Positions 5,732 through 13,748 of a stretch of DNA of 14,940 nucleotides are shown here, piece after piece. Origin of the DNA: Asaia bogorensis (GTDB lineage Bacteria > Pseudomonadota > Alphaproteobacteria > Acetobacterales > Acetobacteraceae); assembly GCA_945871455.1 (NCBI GenBank), contig CAMBXJ010000045.1, positions 1 to 14,940 on the forward strand. Direction: 5' to 3'. The notes beneath the pieces are model-generated. The model saw nothing but the letters and a program-made list of their open reading frames with translations. It made no database searches and was not told where the DNA came from. A program made the position numbers and the translations under genes. Each line of letters begins with the position of its first letter. The first letter of the stretch is position 1.

Positions 5732-6885
5732 TCCGCCCGCGCCGTGGTTTCCAACCAGTCCTCGCTTTGCATTTCGTCCAACCGGGATGCGGTCCGTTCG
5801 AACATCCTGGCGTTCTCGCCCCGCATATAGAGCTGGTCCGGTTGGGCATCGGCCGATGCCACCAGCTTCACCTTCTGGTCGTACAGCGTGTCGATCAGCA
5901 CGATGAACCGCCGAGCCAGATCGTAATTGTCGGGGGACAGACGTGGAATGGCATCGAGGATCACGGTGTGGAACCGGGTCGCAATGGCCAGGTAGTCGCC
6001 GGCGCCAAGCGCGGTGCCGCACAGAGTCTGAAAATCGAACCGCGCCACGCCCTCGGCCGCCGTCGGCACCACAAGCTTGCGCCCCATGACGGTCAGGATA
6101 AGCTGTGTCGGCGTCGCATTGCCGGTCAACGTCGCAAACGCCTGATCCAGAGCGGCATCCGCCCGCCGATCGGCCGGTACGTGCCAGGTGCGCAGGCCGC
6201 GCATCCGCTCGCGCCGGAAGTCCCGACCGGCATCCATCATCAGGACGTCGATATTCTGTTTGATCAGATCGATGAACGGCAGGAACGCGTCGCGTCCCGG
6301 CTGGCCCTTGAACAGATTGTCGGGCGCGACGTTGGATGTCGCGACGACGACCACCCCACGCTCGAACAGCGCCTGGAACAGCCGCCCCAGGATCATCGCG
6401 TCGGCAATGTCGTTGACCTGAAATTCGTCGAAGCACAGCAAGATCGACTCCGCCGCGATCTGGTCGGCGAGCGGCGGTATCGGGTCGGAACCGTCGGGAT
6501 TGGCCCGCTTCCAGGCATGTACCTTCGCGTGCGCGTTCTGCATGAATTTGTGGAAATGGATGCGCTGCTTGGGGGAAACCGTCGCGGTTTCAAAGAACAG
6601 GTCCATCAGCATGGACTTCCCGCGCCCAACCTCACCCACCAGATACAGGCCACGGGGCTTGTCCGGCTCGGTCGGCTTGCGACGCAGGAAACGGGAGATC
6701 AGACCCCCGCCATTGGCCTGCCGCGGTTGCGGCGTGTAGCCCCGCAAACGCCCCCACATATCCTGCAACCGCTCGGTCGCGGCTTCCTGCGACGTATCCG
6801 GGGCAAGTTCCCCAGATGCGAGCAAGGCACGGTAGGCCGGCAGCGGTCCAGCCGCGGTCGAGGTGGTCGGAGAGGGATGATCCAT
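5728..6885 (-). CDS. zapE: Cell division ATPase ZapE (AFG1-like)
   Basis: ZapE is an AAA-type ATPase that acts at the FtsZ ring and destabilises FtsZ polymers; eukaryotic relatives are the mitochondrial AFG1/LACE1 proteins. The 385-residue protein has a Walker A motif GEVGRGKS at about residues 84-91, the HFHKFM segment after it, Walker B LLCFDEFQVND at about 149-159, and a TSNV sensor. The C-terminus has the usual FERTASRLDEMQS ending. I place the start at ATG 6885, which gives the usual P-x-x-x-Y-x-x-L N-terminus. A TTG at 6948 would add 21 residues without family character. It follows the TPR gene on the same strand with a 95-bp gap. Confidence 0.9.
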   Translation of the reverse strand: MDHPSPTTSTAAGPLPAYRALLASGELAPDTSQEAATERLQDMWGRLRGYTPQPRQANGGGLISRFLRRKPTEPDKPRGLYLVGEVGRGKSMLMDLFFETATVSPKQRIHFHKFMQNAHAKVHAWKRANPDGSDPIPPLADQIAAESILLCFDEFQVNDIADAMILGRLFQALFERGVVVVATSNVAPDNLFKGQPGRDAFLPFIDLIKQNIDVLMMDAGRDFRRERMRGLRTWHVPADRRADAALDQAFATLTGNATPTQLILTVMGRKLVVPTAAEGVARFDFQTLCGTALGAGDYLAIATRFHTVILDAIPRLSPDNYDLARRFIVLIDTLYDQKVKLVASADAQPDQLYMRGENARMFERTASRLDEMQSEDWLETTARAD

Positions 6886-6980
6886 GGCGGGCGGCACCCG
6901 ATAGCGCGTCCGGCGGCCGTCGCCTAGAGAGGAATACGGCGCGGCCAACGGGACCTGGAGCGATTATCCGTAGGCGTCGC

Positions 6981-7490
6981 CTAACCCAACATCGACCGGT
7001 TGCGCGCCACCGACTTCGTCGTGGGATGGTCCGGACCATAGGCGCTCATATAGATCGCCAGAGCCCAGTCCAGCGCCTCTCGTGCCGCGAATCCGTCGCC
7101 CATGTCGCGCAGGACCCCGGCCAGGTTATTGGCATCCCGACCCACGCTGGGATGCTCGCTGCCTTGGGTCTTCTCGTCGATCGCCAGCGCCCGCTCGAAC
7201 GCGATATGGGCGCCGTCCAGGTCGCCAAGGTCGTGCAGGATCAACCCGATATGGTTGATATCCGTCGCGGTTTCCGGATGTTCGGCGCCCAATGACTCGG
7301 TGTGCAATGCCAACGCCCGCCCCAGCAGGGACTGCGCATCGATGAAATCGCCCAGCTCATGGGCGATACGGCCAAGCTCTCGCAGATCGGTGGCCAGGTC
7401 GGGATGGTCGGGGCCAAGCTCCCGCTGGCGGGCCTCCAACGCGAATTCCATGGCGGCGCGGGTGGCGCGGAGATCGTTCATGCCGGACAT
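6981..7490 (-). CDS. Tetratricopeptide (kinesin-light-chain-like TPR) protein
   Basis: This protein of about 169 residues consists almost wholly of 42-residue TPR units of the kinesin-light-chain type, each ending LG-x-x-HP or similar: LGPDHPDLATD, LGAEHPETATD, QGSEHPSVGRD and YGPDHPTTKSV. There is one partial and three full repeats, enough for a small protein-binding solenoid. No enzymatic domain is seen in the chosen frame. The ATG at 7490 has AAGG upstream. The frame stays open further upstream with another ATG at 7607 and reaches the 30-bp repeats, so a longer N-terminus, or decay from a larger NB-ARC/TPR-type protein, cannot be excluded. Its partner is unknown. Confidence 0.75.
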   Translation of the reverse strand: MSGMNDLRATRAAMEFALEARQRELGPDHPDLATDLRELGRIAHELGDFIDAQSLLGRALALHTESLGAEHPETATDINHIGLILHDLGDLDGAHIAFERALAIDEKTQGSEHPSVGRDANNLAGVLRDMGDGFAAREALDWALAIYMSAYGPDHPTTKSVARNRSMLG

Positions 7491-7859
7491 GGCAGGACCT
7501 TGTGGTAAGAAGTGGACGAATTGCACCGCCTCGATGTCTTCCCACCGGTTTGGCGGGACTACGACCGAAGGCCGATCGCCGGGGACACGACGCCGATGAT
7601 ACCGCATCGGTCGCGGGTCTTGTCGCCCGGGATGGAAGCAGCGACCGCTATTGCCATGCGGGCGGCAGACTGAGCAATGGTTCGATCTGCGCGGCGTGGG
7701 GCGGGTTTGCCGGCCACACCGCCCGTTCTCGCGACCGTCCCGGCCACACCGCCCGTTCTCGCGACCGTCCCGGCCACAGTGAGGCCGGCCAGGGGCCAGC
7801 TCGGCAAGGACGGTAAGCGAGGCGCATCCACTTGCAGCGCGCATCTGTATGCGTGTCGC
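7491..7859. other. Spacer between TPR gene and yacG, with tandem repeats
   Basis: These 369 bp hold no gene I can support apart from a possible N-terminal extension of the TPR gene. They contain the exact 30-bp tandem repeat at 7711-7778. A 7-bp hairpin (CGCGCAT 7838-7844 and ATGCGTG 7849-7855, one wobble) lies just past the yacG stop. It could end that operon but has no T-run. Confidence 0.6.
7711..7778. repeat. Exact 30-bp tandem repeat, two full copies and a start
   Basis: The 30 bases at 7711-7740 are repeated exactly at 7741-7770, and the first eight bases (CGGCCACA) recur at 7771-7778. Each unit begins CGGCCACACC and contains CCCGTTCTCGCGACC. The period is a multiple of three, so it would add ten residues per copy if translated. 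There are no spacers, so it is not a CRISPR array. Confidence 0.92.
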
Positions 7860-8036
7860 CTACGCTTCACGGTCGTCGTCCTCTGCCTCCTCCGGCGGGC
7901 CGGGAATGCGATACTGCTCGGTCAGCCACCGCCCCAGATCGATATCCGCGCAGCGCGCCGAACAGAACGGCCGGTTCACCGCCGTCGCCGCTCGGCCGCA
8001 AATCGGGCATCGCGCCACACGCGGCCGGCTAACCAT
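7860..8036 (-). CDS. yacG: DNA gyrase inhibitor YacG (zinc-binding)
   Basis: YacG is a small zinc protein that binds GyrB and inhibits gyrase. The 58-residue product, read directly from the minus strand, has two zinc-knuckle pairs, C10-P-I-C13-G and F-C25-S-A-R-C29. These are followed by the family's D-I-D-L-G-R-W-L and the Y-R-I-P-G element, then an acidic tail EEAEDDD. The length and cysteine spacing match the family. The ATG at 8036 overlaps, by eight bases, the second in-frame stop (8029-8031) of the RNase E/G frame. That indicates the RNase gene originally ran to this point and was coupled to yacG. The RNase-yacG pairing is common in alphaproteobacteria. Confidence 0.9.
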   Translation of the reverse strand: MVSRPRVARCPICGRAATAVNRPFCSARCADIDLGRWLTEQYRIPGPPEEAEDDDREA

Positions 8037-8151
8037 CCCGGGATTCCATCAGCCAGTCCCCCTCCCGCATGCCCGGATCCGCGCGCAATACCAGCGCCTG
8101 CCCGACCCGCGCGGCAATATCGTCCAATGCCACCGTGTCGCGATGCAAAGC
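8029..8151 (-). pseudogene. Untranslated C-terminal remnant of the RNase E/G gene
   Basis: After the TAG at 8152-8154 the same frame stays open for 40 more codons to a second TAG at 8029-8031. The encoded sequence reads as a genuine protein end, with a helix HRDTVALDDIAARVGQ, then VLRADPG and GDWLMES. The VLRADP...W-x-x-E pattern matches how short alphaproteobacterial RNase E/G proteins finish. It overlaps the yacG start by eight bases. A single-base change such as GAG or CAG to TAG would explain the interruption. A sequencing error or readthrough are the alternatives. Confidence 0.65.
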
Positions 8152-9144
8152 CTAGACAATAGACGGCGCGGCCCGCAGTGCCGGCATGCGCCGCGGGTCC
8201 GTCCCCAGATTCGCGGCGATGGCCCGCAAGGCCGCCAGCCCGGCCGCGTGGGGTCCGCTCAGAACCTCATGCAACGGCGGATGCACCCTGGTGCGCAAGA
8301 TTTCCGCAAGACCCAGGCCGGTAAAGCCCATGAAGCGCGGCCGCAGGGGATCGTCCGCGAGGGCGGAAGTCAGCGCCGGAGCCAGCGCAACGCGGCGGCG
8401 GACCGGCATCCCCGCAAGATCGACAACAATCGCGCCGGACAGATTGCGAAGCCGAATCTGGCGCGCGATGGCAGGGATAACCGAATGGTTCAGAGCCTGA
8501 TGGTGACCCTGCCGATCGCGCCCGCCGGCAACGGCCCCACCGCTATCGATGTCAATCGCAACCAGGGCCGGCGTCGGATAGATGGCGATGCGCGCGCCGC
8601 CTGGCAGTTCCACGACCATGTCGGACAGCACGTCAACCTCGCCGGCCAGCGTATCGTCGAACGCGTCCGCCGCCACATTTACCCGAACCGGCAGGGCGCG
8701 CAGGCGAGCGGCGAGCGCCGGCGTGTCGACGAAGACCGTCGCGTCGGGCGACGCCGCCACGAACCGTGCGATCGGGTCCGGCCCTCGGCGCAGCAGAGCG
8801 ACGTCGCCAGATGCCCCCAGATCGGGCGGCGCCTCATTGATCCGGGCGGACAGGCGAGGCCCCTTCCCTCCCTGGGCCGCCCTGGTCACTCGCACGATGA
8901 CGCTGGCACCCTCGTTCAGACCCTTGGCGCCGTCGCTGTCGGGCAGGAAGCCCTCGGCGCCGTCGATCGCGACGAAGGCACCGGCCATCGCACGGACCGA
9001 GGCGATGACGTGGCCGCGATGGATATCGCCGACCCCGTCCGGGGCGCCAGGCCGCCAGATCGCATAGTCGGTCAGAATGCCGTCATGCAGGACCGCGACA
9101 CGAATTTCGCCCGGGCTGGCCGAGGCCCGGATCTCGGTCGTCAC
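8152..9144 (-). CDS. Short ribonuclease E/G family protein, interrupted by an amber codon
   Basis: RNase E/G enzymes cut single-stranded AU-rich RNA for rRNA maturation and mRNA decay. This 330-residue version has a reduced S1-like N-terminal part ([19 protein letters not shown] at 39-57, then IDGAEGFLP). Its catalytic core has the two metal-binding aspartates: Asp198 in VAIDIDSGG and Asp242 in [10 protein letters not shown] helix [13 protein letters not shown] (225-237) and [11 protein letters not shown] (276-286) are also present. The Cys-x-x-Cys zinc link and degradosome scaffold are absent. The GTG start at 9144 overlaps the maf stop as GTGA. The frame ends at TAG 8152-8154, 40 codons short of where coding sequence continues, so the protein may be truncated but keeps its catalytic residues. 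Confidence 0.85.
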   Translation of the reverse strand: MTTEIRASASPGEIRVAVLHDGILTDYAIWRPGAPDGVGDIHRGHVIASVRAMAGAFVAIDGAEGFLPDSDGAKGLNEGASVIVRVTRAAQGGKGPRLSARINEAPPDLGASGDVALLRRGPDPIARFVAASPDATVFVDTPALAARLRALPVRVNVAADAFDDTLAGEVDVLSDMVVELPGGARIAIYPTPALVAIDIDSGGAVAGGRDRQGHHQALNHSVIPAIARQIRLRNLSGAIVVDLAGMPVRRRVALAPALTSALADDPLRPRFMGFTGLGLAEILRTRVHPPLHEVLSGPHAAGLAALRAIAANLGTDPRRMPALRAAPSIV

Positions 9145-9716
9145 GGCAGCGACCAGCCGAACCCACGCAGCAGGCGCGCGGTTTCAAACAGCGGCAGGCC
9201 CACCACGTTGGAATGGCTGCCCGACAGCGCGCGGATGAAGCACGCCGCCTTGCCCTGGATCGCATAGCCGCCGGCCTTGCCGCTCCATTCCCCGGTCGCG
9301 AGATAGGCGTCGATCTCGTCGTCCGACAGGCGCGCGAAGGTGACGATGCTTTCGGACAGGCGTTCGGCTCCGCGTCCGTCGGGGGCGCGCACGGCCACGG
9401 CCGTCATCACGCGATGGCGACGGCCGGACAACAGGGTCAGGCACTGGCGGGCCTCGGCTTCGGAGTCTGCTTTCGGCAGGATGCGGCGTCCGGCGGCAAC
9501 GACGGTGTCGGCGGCGAGCACGAAGGCGCCGTCCACATCGGTGGCGTCGCTTTTCGCCCGGGCCATGCGGATCGCGTATTGGCGCGGCAATTCATCGCGC
9601 AACGGGGTTTCATCGACGTCGGAAGCGATGACGCGGTCCGGCGTCACGCCAATCTGCTCCAGCAGGGTCAGCCGCCGGGGGCTGGCCGAGGCCAGGACCA
9701 GCGGGAATGGATTCAC
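9141..9716 (-). CDS. maf: Maf family nucleotide pyrophosphatase
   Basis: Maf proteins hydrolyse non-canonical or excess nucleoside triphosphates to monophosphates and are linked to septum inhibition and pool cleaning. The 191-residue protein has SASPRR (10-15), the catalytic AADTVV (68-73), and a [17 protein letters not shown] block. [13 protein letters not shown] follows near the C-terminus. The start is GTG at 9716, 15 bp after the infA stop, with only a weak GAGACC upstream, so it may rely on coupling from infA. It overlaps the next gene by four bases. Subfamily (YhdE, dTTP/UTP, versus YceF, m7GTP) is not certain from these residues. Confidence 0.93.
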   Translation of the reverse strand: MNPFPLVLASASPRRLTLLEQIGVTPDRVIASDVDETPLRDELPRQYAIRMARAKSDATDVDGAFVLAADTVVAAGRRILPKADSEAEARQCLTLLSGRRHRVMTAVAVRAPDGRGAERLSESIVTFARLSDDEIDAYLATGEWSGKAGGYAIQGKAACFIRALSGSHSNVVGLPLFETARLLRGFGWSLP

Positions 9717-9731
9717 CCGGGTCTCGGTCGT

Positions 9732-9950
9732 CTATTTGAACCGGAAGGTGATGCGACCCTTGCTGAGGTCGTAGGGCGTCATTTCCACGTTGACCCGGTC
9801 GCCGGCCAGGACGCGGATGCGGTTCTTGCGCATCTTGCCGCTGGTATGCGCAAGGATCGAGTGCTCATTGTCCAGCTTCACGCGGAACATGGCATTGGGC
9901 AGAAGCTCCACCACAGTGCCGCTAAATTCAATCATGTCTTCTTTGGACAT
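9732..9950 (-). CDS. infA: Translation initiation factor IF-1
   Basis: IF-1 is an S1/OB-fold protein that occupies the ribosomal A site during initiation. The 72-residue product matches the family over its full length: [20 protein letters not shown], then [39 protein letters not shown] and the [10 protein letters not shown] end. The ATG at 9950 has AAGAGG at the right distance. It heads a tight cluster with maf, RNase E/G and yacG. The 219-bp gap from hisD holds a large inverted repeat and promoter-like hexamers, so it probably has its own promoter. Confidence 0.97.
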   Translation of the reverse strand: MSKEDMIEFSGTVVELLPNAMFRVKLDNEHSILAHTSGKMRKNRIRVLAGDRVNVEMTPYDLSKGRITFRFK

Positions 9951-10012
9951 CAGGCCTCTTGGGTATGGGGTGCGTTACCAGCCGATCCAACCATGGACCG
10001 ATAGCGTTCCGC

Positions 10013-10055
10013 CCCCATCGTCATTGCCGGGCCTGACCCGGCAATGACGATGGGG
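10013..10055. repeat. Perfect 19-bp inverted repeat in the infA leader region
   Basis: Bases 10013-10031 pair exactly with 10037-10055 around the five-base loop CCTGA. The core, CGTCATTGCCGGG...CCCGGCAATGACG, resembles dispersed palindromic elements I associate with alphaproteobacterial genomes. GTCATTGC recurs at 10169-10176, 14833-14840 and 14932-14939. There is no T-run, so it is not a standard terminator, though in RNA it would fold very stably between hisD and infA. Confidence 0.88.
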
Positions 10056-10105
10056 ATGCGACGCGATCTGTCAACGCTTGGATCGGTTGGCGTCGTTCGG
10101 GACGG

Positions 10106-10134
10106 AACATGATGTCCGAGGGGGGCAAGGTCAA
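10106..10134 (-). promoter_or_regulatory. Candidate promoter for the infA cluster
   Basis: On the minus strand TTGACC (10134-10129) is followed after 17 bp by CATGTT (10111-10106). A second -35-like TTGACA lies at 10074-10069 without a good -10 box. Transcription from either would pass through the inverted repeat at 10013-10055 before infA. The match is modest. Confidence 0.33.
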
Positions 10135-10169
10135 GCGCGGTATGGCGTGGCCTCCCTCGGCCGGGGCCG

Positions 10170-11495
10170 TCATTGCGCCTTTCCGGGCCGGTCCGCCAGT
10201 GCCTGGCGTTGCCCCAACCGCAGGGCGATGCTGCGAGCATGCGCCTGCAACCCCTCGGCTTCGGCCAGTGCCACGGCGGCGGGGCCGATCCGATCCAGAC
10301 CCGATCGATTACCCGAAACCCAGGTCGTGCGCTTGAGGAAATCGAACACCGACAGGCCGGAGGCGAAGCGCGCGGTGCGCCCGGTGGGCAACACATGGTT
10401 GGGGCCGGCGATGTAATCGCCCACGGCTTCGGGGCAGAAGGCGCCCAGGAACACCGCGCCGGCATGGCGGACCCGCGCGAACACCGGCTCGGGGTCGGGG
10501 AGCATCAGTTGCAGATGCTCGGGCGCCAGGCGGTTGACCAGATCGACCGCCTGGTCCCAGTCACGCACCAGGATGATGGCGCCGTGCCCGTCCCAGCTCG
10601 CGCCCGCGATGGCGACACGCGGCAAGGTGGGAAGTTCGGCGGCCACCGCGGCGGCCACGGCGTCGGCGAAGGCGGCACTGTCGGTGATCAGGATCGATTG
10701 CGCGGATTCGTCATGTTCGGCCTGGGCGAGCAGATCGACCGCCACCAACCGCGGATCGTTGGTGGCATCGGCCAGCACCACGACCTCGGACGGGCCGGCG
10801 ATGGCATCGATGCCAACATGGCCGAACACCTGACGCTTGGCTTCCGCGACATAGACGTTGCCGGGGCCGACGATCCGGTCGACCGGGGCGATGGTCGCGG
10901 TGCCGTAGGCCAGGGCGGCAACCGCCTGCGCCCCGCCCACGCGATAGATCTCGGTCACCCCGGCGCGTCTGGCGGCGGCAAGCACCAGCGGATTGAGGAT
11001 GCCGTCGGGACAGGGGACGCACATGGCGATGCGGCCGACACCGGCGGCGCGTGCCGGAATGGCGTTCATCAGCACGGTGGATGGGTACGCGGCCTTGCCG
11101 CCGGGCACGTAGATGCCGACCGCGTCCAGCGCGTTCCAACGCATGCCGAGGGTCAACCCGTCGACATCGGTCATGCGCAGATCGGCGGGGAGTTGCGCGC
11201 GATGGAACGTCTCGATGCGGTGCGCGGCCAGATCGACGGCATCGATCAATTCGGGCGAGACGGCGGCGACCGCGGCCTCTATTTCCGCCGGGGTCACCGC
11301 CAGGGTCGCGGCGGTCAGGCGCAACCGGTCGAAGCGCGCGGTATAGTCCAGCAGTGCCGCATCGCCACGATCGCGCAGATCGGCGATGATCGCGGCCACC
11401 GCGCGGTCGACGGTTTCGGTGGTTTCCCGCGCCTGGGACAGCAGCGCCTGGAACCGGGCCTCAAAATCAGCGTCGGTGGTGGAAAGGCGGATCAT
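10170..11495 (-). CDS. hisD: Histidinol dehydrogenase
   Basis: HisD carries out the last two steps of histidine synthesis, oxidising L-histidinol to L-histidine with two NAD. The 441-residue protein is full length. Zinc ligands are Gln258, His261 (QAEHDESAQ), Asp360 and His419. The catalytic Glu326-His327 pair sits in APEHLQL. Also visible are YVPGGKAAYPS (129-139), GPGNVYVAEAK (210-220), GPSEVVVLAD and AGPNHVLPTG. The numbering nearly coincides with the E. coli enzyme. The ATG at 11495 overlaps the hisG stop as ATGA, so translation is coupled to hisG. Confidence 0.97.
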   Translation of the reverse strand: MIRLSTTDADFEARFQALLSQARETTETVDRAVAAIIADLRDRGDAALLDYTARFDRLRLTAATLAVTPAEIEAAVAAVSPELIDAVDLAAHRIETFHRAQLPADLRMTDVDGLTLGMRWNALDAVGIYVPGGKAAYPSTVLMNAIPARAAGVGRIAMCVPCPDGILNPLVLAAARRAGVTEIYRVGGAQAVAALAYGTATIAPVDRIVGPGNVYVAEAKRQVFGHVGIDAIAGPSEVVVLADATNDPRLVAVDLLAQAEHDESAQSILITDSAAFADAVAAAVAAELPTLPRVAIAGASWDGHGAIILVRDWDQAVDLVNRLAPEHLQLMLPDPEPVFARVRHAGAVFLGAFCPEAVGDYIAGPNHVLPTGRTARFASGLSVFDFLKRTTWVSGNRSGLDRIGPAAVALAEAEGLQAHARSIALRLGQRQALADRPGKAQ

Positions 11496-12235
11496 GCGTT
11501 GCCTTCGGGCCGGCCCCCGTTTCGCCCCTGGCGATGCCCTTGGGACGGTTCCAGCGCCGCGCGGAACCTGGCGATCCAGGCGCCGACGACCTCCGGTTGG
11601 GTTTTCAAGGCCGAGCGGTTGACGATCAGACGGCTGGTGACGTGCGCGATGGTCTCGGTTTCGACCAGCCCGTTCGCGCGCAAGGTGGAGCCGGTCTGCA
11701 CCAGATCGACGATCAGCCGCGACAGGCCCAGGCCGGGGGCGAGTTCCATGGCGCCGTTCAGATGCACCACATCGGCATGCACGCCGCGATTGGCATAATG
11801 TCGGCGGGCGACATTGGGGTATTTCGTCGCGACCCGCACCCGCGACCAGCGGGACGGGTCGTCACTGCCCGCCGTGGCCGCCGGTTCGGCGACCGCGATA
11901 CGACACCGGCCGATGCCAAGGTCGAGCGGTGCGTAGACCTCCGGATAATCGAATTCCATCAGCACATCGGCGCCACAGATGCCGATATGCGCGGCCCCGA
12001 AGGCAACGAAGGTGGCGACGTCGAACGGACGCACCCGCACGACGTCAAGGGTGGGGTCCTCGGTTGGGAACCGCAGGCGGCGGCTGTCCTCATCGGCATA
12101 GTCGGGGGCCGGGACGATTCCGGCGCGCGCCAGCAGGGGGCCGCATTCCGACAGGATCCGGCCCTTGGGCAGGGCCAGGATCAGAGGGGCGGTCGAGTCC
12201 GGTTCCAGGGCGGCGGCGGCGAAAGGGGCGGTCAT
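11492..12235 (-). CDS. hisG: ATP phosphoribosyltransferase catalytic subunit (short-form HisG)
   Basis: HisG condenses ATP with PRPP in the first, feedback-controlled step of histidine synthesis. The 247-residue product has LALPKGR (20-26), HIGICGADVLMEF, VATKYPNVARR and the PRPP-binding DLVQTGSTLRANGL loop. It lacks the C-terminal regulatory domain of the long form (about 290-300 residues), so it should be the HisG-S type that needs HisZ. No hisZ is seen in this window. I chose ATG 12235 because the conserved part begins about 17 residues later; the frame stays open upstream but without family character. The ribosome binding site is weak. It ends in a four-base overlap with hisD. Confidence 0.94.
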   Translation of the reverse strand: MTAPFAAAALEPDSTAPLILALPKGRILSECGPLLARAGIVPAPDYADEDSRRLRFPTEDPTLDVVRVRPFDVATFVAFGAAHIGICGADVLMEFDYPEVYAPLDLGIGRCRIAVAEPAATAGSDDPSRWSRVRVATKYPNVARRHYANRGVHADVVHLNGAMELAPGLGLSRLIVDLVQTGSTLRANGLVETETIAHVTSRLIVNRSALKTQPEVVGAWIARFRAALEPSQGHRQGRNGGRPEGNA

Positions 12236-12791
12236 GCTAATCTCGGCGATCCTGTCCGGGCCGATCAGGCCGTTGACGTTTGACACATTGGCAAGGCGGC
12301 GCGTTGTAATCCAGCACAGGCCGTTTTTGCCAGGTTTGGCGGCGCCGGACCCGGTCGGGGGCGGCGCGAGCGGGGCCCGGCCTTCCGGACGGTCGCCCAG
12401 GTTACGACCCACGCGGCCCCCTCCCCCCACGATGCCGACGAAACCCGGTCGGATTTCGGCGGTCCGACCTGGGACGGTGCAATCTGCGTTACCACGGTCC
12501 GGCGGCATTTACACCAACATGCGCGGTCCCGGAACCCTGGCCGTCGCCTGGGCCGAGACGAACGCGGTCGGGGTCAAACTGACCGTACTCTTTGGCCCCG
12601 CCTTGTTTCACCCCGCCTGGCCTCCACCCCCTGGCCCCCTTGGCGCATTCGAGCCTAAGCTTCATCCAGGGCATGATCGGACTGAACGGACACGTCGCGG
12701 ACCGGGAATCGTGCTCTCGAACAAGGCGGAGAGCGTGTTCGCCGTGTCCGGCCGGGATGGCCGCGCTCTGACGCAAACAGGGGAACCGACC
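12236..12791. other. Divergent intergenic region between hisG and the propeller gene
   Basis: These 556 bp hold no gene I can support. The propeller gene's frame stays open through them, but the translation is Pro/Arg-rich and has no family features. On the plus strand TTGACA (12280-12285) and TGTAAT (12305-12310) are separated by 19 bp. That is a possible though wide-spaced promoter and would give a leader of about 470 bases. I see no clear hisG promoter, T-box or attenuator-like His-codon run. Confidence 0.5.
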
Positions 12792-13748
12792 ATGGCCACG
12801 GTAGGAAGCGGCGAATACACCTACGAACCCGTCCTGGACTGGGCAAAACTGCCGCCAGGCTGGACCTTCAAGGAAATCGGCGGCGTCGGCGTCGACCGCC
12901 ACGACAACCTGTATGTCTTCAATCGCGGCGAACACCCGATGATCGTGTTCGATCGCGACGGCAACTTCCTCCGGTCCTGGGGCGAGGGCCTGTATCCGCG
13001 CGCGCATGGCGTATTCATGGCGCCCGACGACACCATCTGGCTGACCGACGATGGCGACCACACGGTTCGCCAATGCACCCTGGACGGCAAGGTCCTGCTG
13101 ACCCTCGGCGTGTCCGGCAAGCCCGCGCCCTACATGAGCGGGGAACCCTTCCACCGCTGCACCCATACCGCGATGTCGCCACAGGGAGACATCTATGTCT
13201 CTGACGGCTACGGCAATTCCCGGGTCCACAAATACGCGCCGAACGGCAAACTACTGCTGTCCTGGGGCGGGCCCGGCACCGATCCGGGGGAGTTCAACAT
13301 CGCCCACAACATCACCTGCGACGCCGATGGCTGGGTCTATGTCGCCGACCGGGAGAACCATCGGGTTCAGGTATTCGACGGCAACGGCAAGTATGAGGCG
13401 CAGTGGAACAACCTGCACCGCCCCTGCGGCCTGTATATGCCGCCCGGCAAATGCCCGGTCTGCTATATCGGGGAGCTCGGCACCGTCCAGCCGGTCAATC
13501 GTGACATGCCCAACATGGGACCGCGTGTCTCCATCCTAGACCACACCGGCAAGCGAATCGCTCGGCTTGGCGGTTTCGGCCCCGGTCTGGGTCCGACCGA
13601 ATTCATGGCCCCCCATGGCCTGTGCGTGGATTCTCGAGGCGACATCTATGTGGGCGAGGTGTCCTGGACCCAGTGGCCGCAACTGTTCAAAAACAAACCC
13701 ATGCCCGACAATCTGCGCTCGCTGCACAAATTCCGTAAGGTCGGATAG
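12792..13748 (+). CDS. NHL-repeat six-bladed beta-propeller protein
   Basis: This 318-residue protein consists of about six NHL blades, each with the pattern G-h-x-V-D-x-x-G-x-h-Y-V-x-D followed by R-V-x-x-F-D-x-x-G. Examples are GVGVDRHDNLYVFNRG, MSPQGDIYVSDGYGNSRVHKY, CDADGWVYVADRENHRVQVF and GLCVDSRGDIYVGEV. It resembles the peptidyl-alpha-hydroxyglycine alpha-amidating-lyase-like bacterial proteins. I cannot show the lyase active site, so only the fold is claimed. There is no signal peptide, so it is probably cytoplasmic unless it starts upstream. ATG 12792 follows AGGGGAACC, a good ribosome binding site. It stands alone, divergent from hisG. An imperfect GCGGGACG/CGTCCCGC hairpin lies 30 bp after the stop. 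Confidence 0.88.
   Translation: MATVGSGEYTYEPVLDWAKLPPGWTFKEIGGVGVDRHDNLYVFNRGEHPMIVFDRDGNFLRSWGEGLYPRAHGVFMAPDDTIWLTDDGDHTVRQCTLDGKVLLTLGVSGKPAPYMSGEPFHRCTHTAMSPQGDIYVSDGYGNSRVHKYAPNGKLLLSWGGPGTDPGEFNIAHNITCDADGWVYVADRENHRVQVFDGNGKYEAQWNNLHRPCGLYMPPGKCPVCYIGELGTVQPVNRDMPNMGPRVSILDHTGKRIARLGGFGPGLGPTEFMAPHGLCVDSRGDIYVGEVSWTQWPQLFKNKPMPDNLRSLHKFRKVG

Noticed and set aside
5677..6927. 416-codon open frame on the plus strand
   Set aside because: It is antisense to zapE, which has intact Walker motifs.
7711..7778. CRISPR-like direct repeats of 30 bp
   Set aside because: The copies are directly adjacent without spacers and there are only two full units; no cas genes are present.
7849..9267. 472-codon open frame on the plus strand
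   Set aside because: It is antisense to yacG, RNase E/G and the end of maf, with no recognisable domain.
10173..11798. 541-codon open frame on the plus strand
   Set aside because: It is antisense to hisD and part of hisG, both with complete catalytic residues, and has a shadow-like Gly/His/Arg composition.
12165..12791. N-terminal extension of the propeller protein, starting inside hisG
   Set aside because: The extension is Pro/Arg-rich, overlaps hisG and has no fold features, while ATG 12792 has a good ribosome binding site.
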